Shown here piece after piece: positions 47,301 to 60,377 of a DNA stretch of 64,000 nucleotides. The stretch comes from Ligustrum vulgare. Taxonomy: Eukaryota; Streptophyta; Magnoliopsida; Lamiales; Oleaceae. How positions within the stretch are numbered: the stretch's first letter is position 1; the number at the start of each line of letters is the position of its first letter. The DNA lies in the NCBI GenBank assembly GCA_963555705.1, contig OY743170.1, positions 15,917,596-15,981,595 of the forward strand, in the 5' to 3' direction. The position numbers were made by a program, and so were the translations under genes. Under the pieces are notes generated by a model that saw nothing but the letters and a program-made list of their open reading frames with translations, made no database searches and was not told where the DNA came from.

Positions 47301-49916
47301 AATGATATTTAGAAACAAAATTAGAAACAACGACAAAATCTATTACATTAAAGGAAACAGAATATAAATATTTGATATTTATAGATAGATATGTAGAAAT
47401 AATACCGGATCAGACAGTTCCGAATATTTTATTTTGTCTAAGATCTCTGATCAAATTTTCTAATTTAACCTTAAACACTCTACAAACTATGTTAGGACGA
47501 TCATCAGGTTTCAAACCTCTACTTTGAACAAATCGAACTATCTCTGGCCATTTTGGATTACATGTAAATGTTATGAGCAAATCAGGATAGCCAATCCACC
47601 TACATATAGCCATTGCATCCTGATAGTTTTGAATCATATACCGTGCTCCACCAGTGAAAGAAGATGGTAGTACCACATGCTGACCTTAAGTAGAAGGATC
47701 TGTCTCTCCTCTTAACAATGCCTCAGAAAGACCTTTGTACATTTCAGATCTCAACTGTTTCTGATGAGTTCGTATATAAGTCAATCGTGCAGATTCAACC
47801 ATCGTATATCCATCTACTGTGAATTGCTGTAGGAGTCTCCTCGAGTATAAAAGCATGGGCGATTCACATTCCCTTTCTTGCAATCTATATGCAAAAAATT
47901 CTCTCATGCTTACTTTTCTCCGGCCTCCTGCTCCACTGGTGTTTGATTCTTTCAGAGGAATATCCTCTCTGTAGCCATCCTCGCCATATGGAAAAAGCAG
48001 TGGATATTGTAGCCCAAGATATGAAGGATTTAGCTCATTTATCATTTTCAATTCCCCCATTTGAGTTTCCACAATAATATCCCTATCTCCAGGAGATGTA
48101 TCAAAATCACCAACTATTAATGCTGCAACCTCATAAACACTGGGCATGTTATATGTTCTCGCATCTCAATCCCTTCTACCAATTAACCTAAGCTTCAAAT
48201 TTGAGCAGCATTCTTGATGTAGTATTTCCCTCACCTTTCTAAATGACTTTACCAATACATTTTTTTCATTGAGCATGTTTTTCAGATCAGATACAATCTC
48301 AGTGTGCAGACTATTTATATCATTATTTTTCCTGGAAAGGAACAAATAATAGAAATATAGTTAGACTAAATTATTCATAAAAATTAGATAATTTAAAATA
48401 GTTGCAATTAAAAACTAAAACAATTACCTTACAGCTTGTATTCTATTTGTAACTTCATTTTCAGTGTCATAGTTATACAGTTGAGCAAATTTTGGCATTG
48501 AACCTTCGGGCGGCACTAAACTTCCAATCAAATGATAATTTTGCCCGTATAATCTAAACACTAGAGTAGATTTTCCTTTATTCAAGCTCGAGTCTATTTT
48601 CCCTCCCATCGATTTAAAACAAAACATGTTGTTATACGATCGAATGTTTTCAATAAAATGCTTTCTCTTGTCGGAGCCACCATATACTAAATCATGTAGG
48701 ACTCGAGGAGGATCTTGCATTATTGGAAGTTGAACTTTACCATGAATACAACATAATGAATACTTTGGTTTTGTTGTGTTGTAGTGCCGCCCTATTCTCT
48801 CCTCATACCAAAATAAAGCACCACAGAAATTACATTTGTGAGAAGGATCTCCGATATCCCAATATTCTGCAACACATCAAACTAATAAAATTACTAATTG
48901 CTACGTTTTAATAACAGACAACAGTTACAAAAAAGTAATTTCTTAATCTATATATGTCTTTATTATTTAAAATAAAATAACAGTAAAGTAAGAACGCCTA
49001 CCAAAGAATGATCTAAGCAACAAATGATAACGTCATGAAAAACAAAACAATGATTACTTTTATCACACATGGCTATAACTAATCATTGACATATGAATTT
49101 GGAGAACTAAATAAATTTTAGAAATAATATTACGTAGTAGTATGGTAGACTTACCTAGAGATGGCTTCCTAGCTTCAAAATTCATATTTTCTCCTACAAA
49201 GTAAAATAAGTCTAAATGTTATAAATTTAATAAAAAAAATATGAAATGTACACGCACACACACATCTATGTACAAACATATTACTTACCATCGATCTCAC
49301 AATTATCTTGTACCATGAATGCTAAAAAAATAAACACATAAATAATTTAATTAGTATAACTACATAATAATACATAAATTGAAAGATAAAATTTAAAGAA
49401 CAAATTAAGCCAATAAACACGATTAACGTATGCAAAAAACACATAATAAATCTTACTATCATCCAAGTTGGTTTCTTTGGCAGCTACTTTACTGTGCCCG
49501 TCCTGATCAGTCAACTCTCTCTTATTTCCATCGTCTAATGAGATTGATACATTGCATATTGTACTATCAATTGTCTGATCAATATTATTCCGCATGTTTT
49601 CATCATCCTTTGAACAATTTTGTTGCAACATAAACTTAAACCCAGGGTCATATAAAGCACAATTGTTTGGTAATTGACTCGATCCAACAACTGCATCATC
49701 AACTTCATTGTTAAAAAAAAATACATACATGTATATAACAAATACACAAGCATAAAATGAATTATAATTTATACCATTGGTGATGTCAATGAATGGTGAC
49801 ATTGAACAATTGGTGGAGTTATTTGTGAATACATTTTCTAGTCGATTCTCATCAACGTTGCTTGCCACATCATAACCATGCATTTTCTTCATCGTTGGGT
49901 CCAAATCTTCTGTCAA
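44316..49916 (-). pseudogene. Helitron Rep-helicase, multiply disrupted
   Basis: Main exons are 48866-48428 (zinc finger CNFCGALFWYEERIG), 48331-47406 (Helitron-like N domain, ITFTCNPKWPEI), 47280-46075 and 45977-44316. Small in-phase candidate exons lie upstream, to 49916. The Rep HUH motif is PHAHILL (about 47255) and the tyrosine motif is KYLFKYVNKG (about 46830). The helicase has Walker [23 protein letters not shown] and the final [20 protein letters not shown]. Lesions are a TGA at 48166-48168, a TAA at 47686-47688, a TGA at 47410-47412 and frameshifts near 45350 and 45266. Rep nicks DNA and the Pif1-type helicase unwinds it in rolling-circle transposition. Catalytic residues remain visible, so decay appears recent. 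It is inactive unless other copies act in trans. Confidence 0.88.
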
Positions 49917-50339
49917 AATAGAAATAAGTTAAATAAAATGTATTAATTAAAAACTAATATTATGTGTACATTTTTATGCTTGATACTAAAATCAATTGAA
50001 ATAATTTTACTATTAAGCTACCACATATAAATTAAACATTCAATTATTTTGTTTCACAAAAAAAAATTAAAAAAAAAAAATAATAATAAATAGGATATGA
50101 AGTGTTATTGAATTATTTCTCTTAGATTTAAATGTTTGTAATTTCTAACTAAAAACGACTACGTTTTTTATGTTAATGTTGAATTCAAAATTACCAAATT
50201 AAAATTTAAAAGAGAATGGCAAACACAACTAAATGATCATGTTAATATCTCGGTTTGCATGGAATATGTTTAAAAAATAATACATTTAGAAAAATATGTG
50301 TCATTGTGAATTAAAGTTGTATAGAATTGTATGTAAATT

Positions 50340-50620
50340 TAAAAAGTGATTAATGGACCAACTTAATACTTATAATTGGACTTGGCCCATTTTGGTTGCA
50401 ACTGATAAAACTTGAATTAGGCCCACAATCAAAAGAACAACCCAGCCCGATGGATCATTCTAGATGTCATAACATCCTCAAACCCTAACATTTCACAAAC
50501 TCTTCTTCTCAGCAGCGTTCTCTCAGCAGTCGGCGATTTATTCATCCTCTTGATTTTTTTTCTCCAGATTTATTATGTCCATAAGATCAAATAAAGTAGT
50601 GGTATATTTGATACGATCGT
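50340..50620 (+). promoter_or_regulatory. Promoter-like segment with GGCCCA and telo-box motifs
   Basis: GGCCCA (about 50385 and 50415), CCAGCCCG and AACCCTAAC (about 50484) precede a TC-rich leader-like stretch on the plus strand. Site II-like and telo-box motifs of this kind mark many plant housekeeping promoters. It sits upstream of the Rep-helicase (opposite strand), so it may be captured host promoter DNA or a bidirectional promoter. No downstream plus-strand gene was found. Confidence 0.35.
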
Positions 50621-51707
50621 TGATGTCGTTTATCATCCTAAATTTTTTTTTTTAAATCCATTCTTACATCTGGAATTGGTACTTCACGTAAGCAACGAAA
50701 TCCACAAAATGGAACTCGTTCACAACAACAGATCTCGTCTGGGAAATCGATTCTCGGCTCAGATTTTGTATTAGTACACATCACACGAAAAAAAATTCGA
50801 TTTTATGTTTTTTATGTCTCCACGATTTCTTATTTGTTGTTATAAATTTTAGTTCTTATATAAGGAATTTTTCTATGATGTATGTTCTTTTTTTAAATAA
50901 AGAAAAAAAAGGGAAAAAAAAAAGCCTAGATGAAAAAAAAAAAAAAAAAATCAAATTTATGTATGTGTTGTAATGGACAAGATCTGGTCCATTTTTTTTT
51001 CCTTGGCCCGTTTGGGATCATCTTTGATTTTTTTTTCTTTCACTTTTCTTTATACCATTATTTCAATGACACATATTTAACATAATATTATGTTTTTATA
51101 CAGATTTCACACACCTAGATTACCAAGTTTCTGCTGCTATCGGGGAGATTTTGTCTACAGTTGTGATTTTTTTTTTGTCTGAAGATAAGTATTCAAATGT
51201 AAAAATAATGTTAAAATGTGTATTAGCTTAGAAAATTTGATTGTTGGTTGTGTATGTAGATTGTTATATTTTTGGACACTTTTGTTGCTTTTTTTTAAGT
51301 GAAATATGAAGTCTGATAAAAAGACTCACATAAAATGTTGTAATACACTTGAGTTCCGGTACATAAACATTTGATAAACATATAATCGAACATGAAAATT
51401 GTGTAAATAACGTTCTTATGATCAACCAAAATGAATAATCCAAATGACATGAATTTGATCGCATTGCAGGTACATTGATCTCATTTTAGTGGATCTGTGA
51501 AAACCGGAAGAGGAGAAAATAATGTGCAATTAAAATTTTAATGGCTCAGATCCAAAGATCATCAGGTAACACAACCATGCCCAATTTGCTTCCTGCTTCA
51601 CATTTTCTTCAAATTGGTTATCTTCATAACCCTTAAATAGAACTGGAAAAAGGAAACTACTTCACTTAAATGACAAAATTATTTTTTATTCAAAAAAAAA
51701 AAAAAGT

Positions 51708-53211
51708 TGTTAACCCAAGATAAACTAACCAACCAAGAGGTGGGTGAATTGGTTTATAAAACTTTTTCGATAAATAATCTTAAACTTAAAAATCAATGAG
51801 TATAAGTATGAGCACTTAGTATTACAAGTAGCTAAACTATCAATGTAGTGTGCTATAAATGTATGAAATTAATTGATAAAGCAATTATAGCACTTAGATA
51901 TAGTGTTGCACAATATAAATTGATAGAAAAGAGTAACTGCAATGCAAGTAAGTAAAAGGGATAAGAGATTGCAAACGCGATTTAGGGAGGTTCAATCAAC
52001 CAATGTGATCTACGTCCTCCGTTACCGAGCTCTTCGTCACGAGCAAGGCCAAATCCACTATATTGATAACTTACAAAAAGGAGTATCGAATCCTTAGGTG
52101 ACTTTACAACAAGGAGCACCTATCCTTTACAATCGAGTTTTCACAAGGCTCTCGAAACCACAAAATATAATGAATTGAATTTACAATTGAAATAACTCTC
52201 TTAAAAAATGATATGATCAATACAAGTATCTTGAGAGTTTTAGGATAACACTTCAATAGATAGCAAATATTTAAAGCTCAAGTGTTTATGAAAACTTTGA
52301 AGAAGGATATGAGATAGTTTTTCTTGAATCAAAGTTTTTCAACCAATGATTTCTCTTTCCAAATAATATTTAGTTAAGTATGAAGAGAGATATACACTTC
52401 AATAAGTGTTTGGTGATATGAACTCAATCAATGATCAATAATGAAGTAAGAGTATTGAGTTTTCTTACAAAATGGAATTCTTGATAAAAAATATGAAATA
52501 GTTTTGAACAATCAAGAGATTCCTTGCAATAAATGAAATAGAATGTAAAACAAGGTAAGCTCAATGATTTTCTCAATAAATTTCTCTCTTAAATGCTCTT
52601 GTAAGTTGGTAGTAATGAATGCAAGAGAAGTGGCTATTTATAGATCAAGAAATTTGAGCTGCAGGAAGTTTTGGTCGATCGGTTCACACTTTCGGTCGAC
52701 CGAAAGCTAAAAAACTAGCCGTTATACATTTGAGCCGTTATACTTTCGGTTGAGCAAATATTTCGGTTGATCAAAGTTTCGGTCGATCATGTGCATTTCG
52801 GTCGACCGAAAAAGGAAAAATTGAAATTTTTATTTTTATATCGAAAAGTTTATTTTTCCAAAAACTATTTCATGTTATTATTTGAAAAATCATTTTTATG
52901 CAATTAATGATTTTTAGAAATATTTTTGAGCTTTATAAACTTGCTAAAATTTGATGAGTCGATACCTTTACAAATGAGTTGAAATTTTTCAACATGAATC
53001 TTCTAAAGCTTTAATCTTCGGTCTTCGACGATCTTGTTCACTTCAAAACTCTTTTATGATTGCTTTGTACTTCAATGGATGACGATTGTGATCTCGGAGT
53101 ATCCAAATAACACATATATGATAAAACTCACGAATTGAAACCATTAGTAATACATGAGATCTTGTTTGTTATAATCAAAACAATATATACGTGAATAGTC
53201 ATAGGTCAACA
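51708..53211 (-). mobile_element. Solo LTR inside the large Helitron
   Basis: 1,504 bp with ends TGTTAACCC and GGTCAACA, flanked by AAAGT (51703-51707) and AAAGC (53212-53216), a 5-bp duplication with one mismatch. A minus-strand TATAAATA box lies at 52635-52642. CCAATTCACCCACCTCTTGG near the minus-strand 3' end is typical of plant LTR retrotransposons. No internal domain is present. Confidence 0.75.
52670..52811. repeat. TTTCGGTCGACCGAAA motif array in LTR
   Basis: Two perfect 16-bp palindromes (52690-52705, 52796-52811) and four partial copies (52670, 52744, 52761, 52777) lie just upstream of the minus-strand TATA box. Confidence 0.9.
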
Positions 53212-53670
53212 AAAGCTTCTGGAAAATTACCTTGAGAATGGTCCATTTTCCTTGTCCTCTTACTTGTGATAATCGTTGATTTGTTGAGTTTCCTGATTGC
53301 CAAGTAGTAATATGAAGGATTTGTAACTTCTGTGTATTTTGATTGAATCTCTCTGGGATCTTTGATTTGGGATTTTGGTGACTGTTGAAGTGATAATCAG
53401 AAATGAGTATTTATTTATGCAGTCATATACTAAATGAAGTGATTGGAATACCAAGAGGTAGTCAACAATTTTCGTTTATAAGCAATTTAATGAGGTTTTT
53501 TTGAGGCTGCTGATATTTTTTAAATCATACACTTTTGATATTCTTATTTGTTGTTTTATCTGAAATGAGCCTTTTTTTCCCTATAATAAATTGTTTTAGA
53601 CATCTGGGCTCAATTAAAATGGGCCTGATCATGCATCCAATTTTTCTGGATCTTCTTTTTATTTTTTTAA

Positions 53671-54996
53671 GTGAAAATTACCTCAAACCCTACATTTTAA
53701 CTTCCTAATTCAAAAATAAGATATAAAGGTTATTAATTCCAAAATCAGGTATTAATTAATTTTTCAATATTAATAATTCTTTATCAAATTAAAATAATCA
53801 TATTAACCCTAACCCAAATACTCCAACTACAACTATCCTTCTGGCTATTATATTACATCACAAAACCCCTTCAGTGCTCTCCGACCCTCTACCTCCACCT
53901 CCGGCGCTCCACCTCCGACTCTCCACCTCATCATCTCCTCTGACGCTCCACCTCCACTGCCCTCTCCTCCGAAGATCCCCATTTCCTCCAACTCTTTGTC
54001 GCGAGCGCCGTGCTGCTGCCTAATCACAATTTCAACCGCAAAAAAGTAGGTTGCCTTGGTACCACAACAACTAGAAGCCGTGCAGCAACGGGTTGCTGCG
54101 ACATCACAACTATGCAAATCCGCACCTCATTGGTAGAAGGCGAATCGACGGTACAAGTCAGCAAGCGGTGGAGGAAATCGGGGTGGTGTTGCATTGCAGG
54201 TAGTGGCTGCGTGGGAGTGGTGTGGTGTGGTGAGGTGAGGTGTCTGGTGGTTGTGGATTTGTAGTGACAGTGGTTGCAGATTGGTAGATCTGCGGTCTTG
54301 GGGTGAGTCTTGGGTGGTGGTAGTTGTGATGTGGTGGCTGTGAGTGGTGATGTAGTGACTCAGAGCGGTGATGGAAGCGGGGGGTTGAAGCAAGTTTTTT
54401 TTCTTTCTTTTGGTTGAGGCATCGATTGTGGCGACGTTGTTGATATGGTGGTGGTGGCGAACAGTGGTGGTGGTGGCGACGACGGTGGTGGCTTGAGACA
54501 GTGATGGTTGAGGGGTGTCTGTGGAGGTGGTGGTAGCGTTGGGGTGTGGCTAATGGCTGTTACGTGAGATGTAACCTCATAATTTGATGAACGTAACCTA
54601 AAAAATATGTGACCAAATGATTGTGACCTAATAAGTTGTGACCTAAAAATAATTGAAGATCGACTTAATTGACATTTTGTGACCTACTGATTTTATAATT
54701 TGTGACCTTGATATCAGTAGTGAAATAAAAAAAAATTTGTTATTGTGACCTAAAATTAAGTTTAATTTATAACATACTATTTTGATAATCTGTGACCTTA
54801 ACATTATTTGTAACCTAAAAGATTTATGTTTTGAAATTATAAAGTTTGTGACTTTAATATACATAATTAATAAAATATTTTTAATTACTTAATTTAAATA
54901 ATTAATCTTAATTACAACCTGATTTATGAAATTATACTAGTTTCATCTTAATTTTGAAATTTACATTTGTAATTACTTTACTTATGTATTTTTCCC
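53671..54996. mobile_element. MULE-like element 2
   Basis: Perfect 9-bp duplications TTTTTTTAA (53662-53670, 54997-55005) flank 1,326 bp. The ends GTGAAAATTACC and GGGAAAAATACAT (inverted) match element 1 at 12062-13560 in reversed orientation. A GC-rich stretch (53850-54540, CTCCACCTCC and GTGGTGGTGG runs) and a GTGACCT array (54560-54855) are inside. No transposase is present. Confidence 0.82.
54560..54855. repeat. GTGACCT motif array
   Basis: About 11 copies of GTGACCT or GTAACCT at irregular spacing. This is the reverse-complement counterpart of the GGTCACAA array in element 1. Confidence 0.85.
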
Positions 54997-56764
54997 TTTT
55001 TTTAATTTTAAATGTCCTTGATCATTCCTTGATTGTGCTTGATCATTCCTTGAATGGGCTTGATATACTTTTGATCTTAAATGAGCTCGTTGTTTTGTTA
55101 TAATAGATTGGATATATACATCCAATCTTTTTTAAAGTGGGCCTGATCATGCTACCAAATTTTCTTGGGAGTTTTTTTTTTTTTTTTTTCCCTAAATGTC
55201 CCTGATCATTAATTAATTGGTAGCATGATCTATGTTCTTGTCGTTTTCTATGTTAATCTGAAATGGGCCTAATATTTCCTTTATCTAAAGTTGTACATAC
55301 ATCTGAATATTTTTCTTTTCATTGTTTTTCAACATGGGCCTGATCATATCTTAATCTGGAATGGTCATTTTGGCCTCGTCAATAAAATAAATGGGCTTCA
55401 TAATAAATGGGCCTGATCATGCTACCAAAGTTTCTTGATCTTTTTTTTTATTTTTTATTTTTTATCCTGCATGTTACGATCATTCCTTGTATGGATCTGA
55501 ATATTTATGTTTATTAATGTCTACTAATTAAAAAATATATAAAAAATTGTATCGTATATTATTATTATTTTTTTAATTTGAGGCTGGTGATATTTTTAAA
55601 TCATACACTTTTGGCATTCTTATTCATTGTTCTCTCTGAAATGAACCTTTTTTTCACTACAATAAACTTGTATATACATCTAGGCTCAATTAAAATGGGC
55701 CTGATCATGCATCCAATTTTTCTGGATTTTTTTTTTTTGGTTAGTTTTTTAATACTAAATGTCCCTGACCTTCCTTGAATGGGCTTGATCATTCCTTGAA
55801 TGGGCTTGATATACTTTTCTCAGTTGCTTTTGTATTCTAATCTGAAATGGAACTAATATTTCCTTATTTTAAATCATACACATTTCATATTCATATTTAT
55901 TTTTTATTTAGATCTTAAATGAGCTTGTTGTTTCGTTATAATGAATTGGATATATACATCCAATCTTTTTTAAAGTGGGCTTGATCATGCTACCAAAATA
56001 TTCTTGACCTTTTTGATTTTTTTTATTTTTTAAATCCTAAATGTCCCTGATCATTCCTTGTATGCGCCTGAATATTTATTATTGTCTACTAATTAAAAAA
56101 TATATAAAAATATAGTATCATATATATATTTTTTTAATTTGATGAATTTAAGTTTTGTTCAATTTAAGTGTCAGCAAATGTACTCATGTTAATATGGTTT
56201 TTCGTTTTTTGATTAAACGAATAATTACCTTTTTTTCCCTTCTTGAATTGAAATCAAAGTTAGTATTATATATAATAATAATTTTTCTGTTTATTGATGT
56301 TTACATTTGTTCAAATTGTATGTATAATATCAAATTAATTGATAATTTTCAAACCTGAACTATGATTTCAAAAGAATATTTACATATTTCACAAATATGA
56401 ATAATTATTAATGTCTACTAACTAAAAAATTATATGAAATTATTTTATCATTTATTTTTTTACTCTAATCAATTTAAGTGTTCTCCCTGGAAAAAAAATG
56501 TATAAATATATAATTAAAAAAGATAATCATCCAATATCGAAACATAAACAAAGTGGTCAATCCATACCAATCCAAAATAAAGACCAATCGAAATCAAGTG
56601 GTTATCATCAAAAGTTTGCTCAAACAAAGCACAAAAGAAACTGTTAAACCACTCAAAGTTCATGCAAGCAACAACCACAAAGGAAACACGAAAAACTTAA
56701 ATAGTAAATGAACAAAAACAGTGGGTGCAGTTGAATACACACGCTGAACTGGACAAACTGTGAT

Positions 56765-59096
56765 TTAATCCTTCTCAATCTTAACAATGGATTTCATCTT
56801 CTTGTTTGCATTTGCTGAAACGTCACATAGATTCCTTTTTGCAGCACTTCCTTCACGAATGTCCACTCCCAATGAAACTGTTGTCAGATTCTTCAGTGGT
56901 GTAGATACTTCATCATTGGAAGACGAAACCTTCGTAATCATAAATGATAATAATAATTAAGTAAATATAACAACAAGAAAAAATAATTGAACACAAATTA
57001 TCAATCAACGATACCTTTTCATCTTCAATTTCAGTAAAGTCAAATTTTGACATTAAATCAGATTCTTGTCCATCAGTGTTCTGTTTGACATGTTGTGAAA
57101 TGATCTTGGGATCAGTTGTGACTCGCAAGACAGTAAAAATCTTCCTTCGTCCCCCGACATTGTCAACTTTAACTTGTACTTTGAACAACACTTTCTTTTC
57201 TATCAAACTTTCAATATCCCCAGGTAGCACATCATCATCGAACTTCCAAAAAAAAAAAAGACAGGTAAAAAAAATAATATCAAACCTCAACAACTTTTGC
57301 ACCAAATAATCTAATTATACCTCAGCCATGGAATCCCTAACTGAAGCAGTTGTCTTTCCTATTAGATCAAAACACTCGCGATCCCACATTAGGAAACTTG
57401 CATTGCCAGTCCCGTCAATAACTCGAACTTCAATTTTATACCTGTCATTAATTTGAAAAACCAAAACCAAACTAATATAAAAATATTTTAGAACATCTAA
57501 AAATGTTTTGTGAAGTATTCTTAACAGTCCACCTTGGATTTCCCACCACATCAAATCGATCACATTTCTCACAGTATTATTTATTGCCTACGTTACCAAC
57601 TTTCTTTGGGCACTTCATGCATGATAAGTACCACCAATTTAGCTCATTCTCAATTGAGATTATTGTGGCATAGACCCAAAAACTTCCAACCTAAATAACA
57701 AAGTTAGAAGCACAGGAAATATGTTAAAAATTGAAGAAATTACTTTAACATAGTTAACCGCATCAGTGTATTTAAATACATACCTCTCCAGCTTCAGTTA
57801 ATTGATCAATGGTTCTCATTTCAAAGTTTCCACTTTCTAGTTCTCCACCAACAGTATAAATTGAAGAGGTTGAGATCTGACTAATCCTTTGAGTGCTTGC
57901 ATCTTTCCCAACTAATAAACTATAAAAAGGGAAAGCATATTTGTTGACTACTATTCATTTAACAAACCACAGACAGTAAAATATATATATTTTTTAATGT
58001 CAAAAGTAATGAAAGAGAATTACTTTCTACGGAACTCATTCATTACGTGACAATCAAAGTTAATCAACAGCTTTGTGACATGATAGGTGTTGCAAATCCC
58101 AACATCACCTAAAAGGTTATAACTTGTTACAATATAATATCTAAAAAAAAAAAAAACCTTTAAATCTTTTAACTCGAACCATCTGCAGCAAAATGACAAC
58201 AGGTTCTGGATCACCAGCTTCTAAATGAGTGCTAATTGTATCAACAAAGTCACCCCAAAGGGTACACGATAGATGATTTTTCCTAACAACAATTAGTATG
58301 GATGTATTATTATTAAAACAATGTAAATAAATCAAATACCTGAACTATTTTGCAAAAACAAAATTTTTGAAATAAATTATCTTACTCGGTATCTTCGAGA
58401 ACAATATCTAGTAACTTGGTTGTTCGACCGGACAATTCCTTTGTCTTTGGAACATCTGTAGCCACAACTTCACCAATTACATCTATCAAACCCATTAAGA
58501 AACACAACAAAATATATTAGAGTACATACAAAACCCAAAGAAAAAATACTGAAGAATAATTAATTATCCTCACCGAATAATGTGGAGTCCTGATCGTCTG
58601 ATGAATTCAAAATTTCTTGAAACGGCCTCAAAATGTACATCCGATCTGGGAAACCATCACCACTGACCGCCATAACATGGGTCTTTGACATGAAGTTAAT
58701 TACGTACTTATGTGACGTCGTCTTGTATTTCATGTTATTAGCACCGACAAAAAATGACGTATGACATATATTGAACCCTCTTGAGACTTCGGCTTGAAAG
58801 TTTTCATCAAAGATTTTTTAATGCTTGCATGAATTCGGTCGCCCTGAACATCATATTCTTATATTACATATGTAATCCAGGTTCTCTGATTTTAATTGAG
58901 ATTCTTATTAATTACCTAATGCAGGCTTTGGGTTAAATATATGAACACCACATTCTTATTAATTACCTAATGCAGGTTTTGGACTGTATTAAAGGTTACA
59001 CACACGCGCACACAGATTATAATAACGCCACATGCGCAACGCAGTTGTTTTGATTATGATTCTTTTTTTTAAAAAAAAAAAAAAACTACAAAGAGA

Positions 59097-59147
<51 letters not shown>

Positions 59148-59571
59148 TGCACGTTATGATAGTACTTAAGGTTACACACAGAGATTATACCGTCACATGC
59201 ACAGTGCAGATTCTTATTAATTACCTAATGCAGGTTTTAGATGTGTATTGCAGATCAGGATCGTATTAAGGGTTATCTAAATGAACATCAGATTCTTATT
59301 AACCACCTAATGCAGGTATTAGATATATATAATGCAGGTTTTGTTTATGAGTTTTTTTTTTTAAACTACAAAGAGAATTATATATATATATCATGCAGGT
59401 TATGATTGTATTTAAGGTTACACACATACATTATAACGTCACATGCACAATGAAGCTTTTTTTTTTTTTTTTTTTTAAGCACAAAGAGAATTCTATTTCT
59501 TAAAATTTATTGTATTCCTTTCTGTTTTTCATTACAAATACAATTTACAGCAGAACCTTGATTTTTTTCAC

Positions 59572-59606
<35 letters not shown>

Positions 59607-60377
59607 GCAGGTTTTGATTGTATCAAATGGTACATATATGTACACACTCAAACAAATTTTTATCCGATTGTGTTATCAATTTGTTTTGTTCATGTTTTTA
59701 TTCATTTAATTACCTAATGCAGGTATTAGATATATATAATGCAGGTTTTGTTTATGAGTCTTTTTTTTTTTTAAACTACAAAGAGAATTATATATATATA
59801 TATTTCATGCAGGTTATGATAGTATTTAAGGTTACACATATACATTATAACGTCACATGCACAGTGCAGCTTTTTTTTTTTTTATTATTATTATATATAA
59901 GCACAAAGAGAATTCTATTTCTAGAAATTTATTGTATTCCTTTATGTATTTCATTACAAATACAATTTACAGCAGAACCTTGATTTTTTTCACATACATA
60001 TATATATATAATGCAGGTTTTGATTGTATCAAAGGGTACATATATGTACACACACAAACAGATTTTTATCCGATTATGTTACCAATTTGTTTTGTTCATG
60101 TTTTTATTCATTTATTTTGATTATGGAGAGAACTCTGTAACTGCAAATTTCTTGGCTTCCATATGATTAAAATGTGAAAAAACAAATAAATGAATAATTT
60201 TTATGTCATTTTAATGCAAAAATTGATTACCTCGTCGTGAGCAACCATTTCAAAGTTGTAGGTGTCCCCTGGGGTGCCTAAAAACGGTAGCTCGTACACA
60301 CGAACAATCCGAACCTTTATAGCCCATGATGTCTTCGTTGGATTAATGTCTCACACAAGATCGAATATAGGTGCCAT
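56765..60377 (-). pseudogene. Helitron RPA1-like protein, ten exons, disrupted
   Basis: Exons are 60377-60231, 58843-58574, 58482-58386, 58282-58158, 58108-58024, 57919-57784, 57690-57533, 57441-57321, 57242-57015 and 56929-56765. OB folds come first (INPTKTSWAIKVRIVRVYELP; KYVINFMSKTHVM; NHLSCTLWGDFVDTI), then a zinc ribbon (CMKCPKKV, YCEKCDRFDVVGNPR) and a C-terminal OB fold (RVIDGTGNASFLMWDREC). This is the architecture of RPA70-like single-strand DNA-binding proteins carried by plant Helitrons. Lesions are a TGA in exon 1 (DLV*DINP), a one-base insertion in exon 2 within a T run near 58754, and a TAA between the zinc-ribbon cysteine pairs. It would supply ssDNA binding to Rep-helicase if intact. 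Confidence 0.87.
58860..60230. repeat. Expanded RPA1 intron: 407-bp tandem duplication and (TA)n
   Basis: Copies 59304-59710 and 59711-60117 are nearly identical. CCTAATGCAGGTTTT-like motifs recur at about 58918, 58968, 59227 and 59304. (TA)n tracts lie at 59102-59145 and 59577-59603. All sit between RPA1-like exons 1 and 2. Confidence 0.88.

Larger units (their letters stand above)
53503..56100. repeat. About 0.5-kb direct duplication with TGGGCY-TGATCA motifs
   Basis: Copy 1 (53503-53670 and 55006-55560, split by MULE-like element 2) and copy 2 (55581-56100) share GAGGCTG-TGATATTTTT, CAATTAAAATGGGCCTGATC and GGATATATACATCCAATC. TGGGCC or TGGGCT followed by TGATCA-like sequence recurs at least ten times. 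Confidence 0.8.

Noticed and set aside
53848..54393. Short ORFs on both strands
   Set aside because: They are low-complexity GC-rich filler of MULE-like element 2; frames are open on both strands and no domain is seen.
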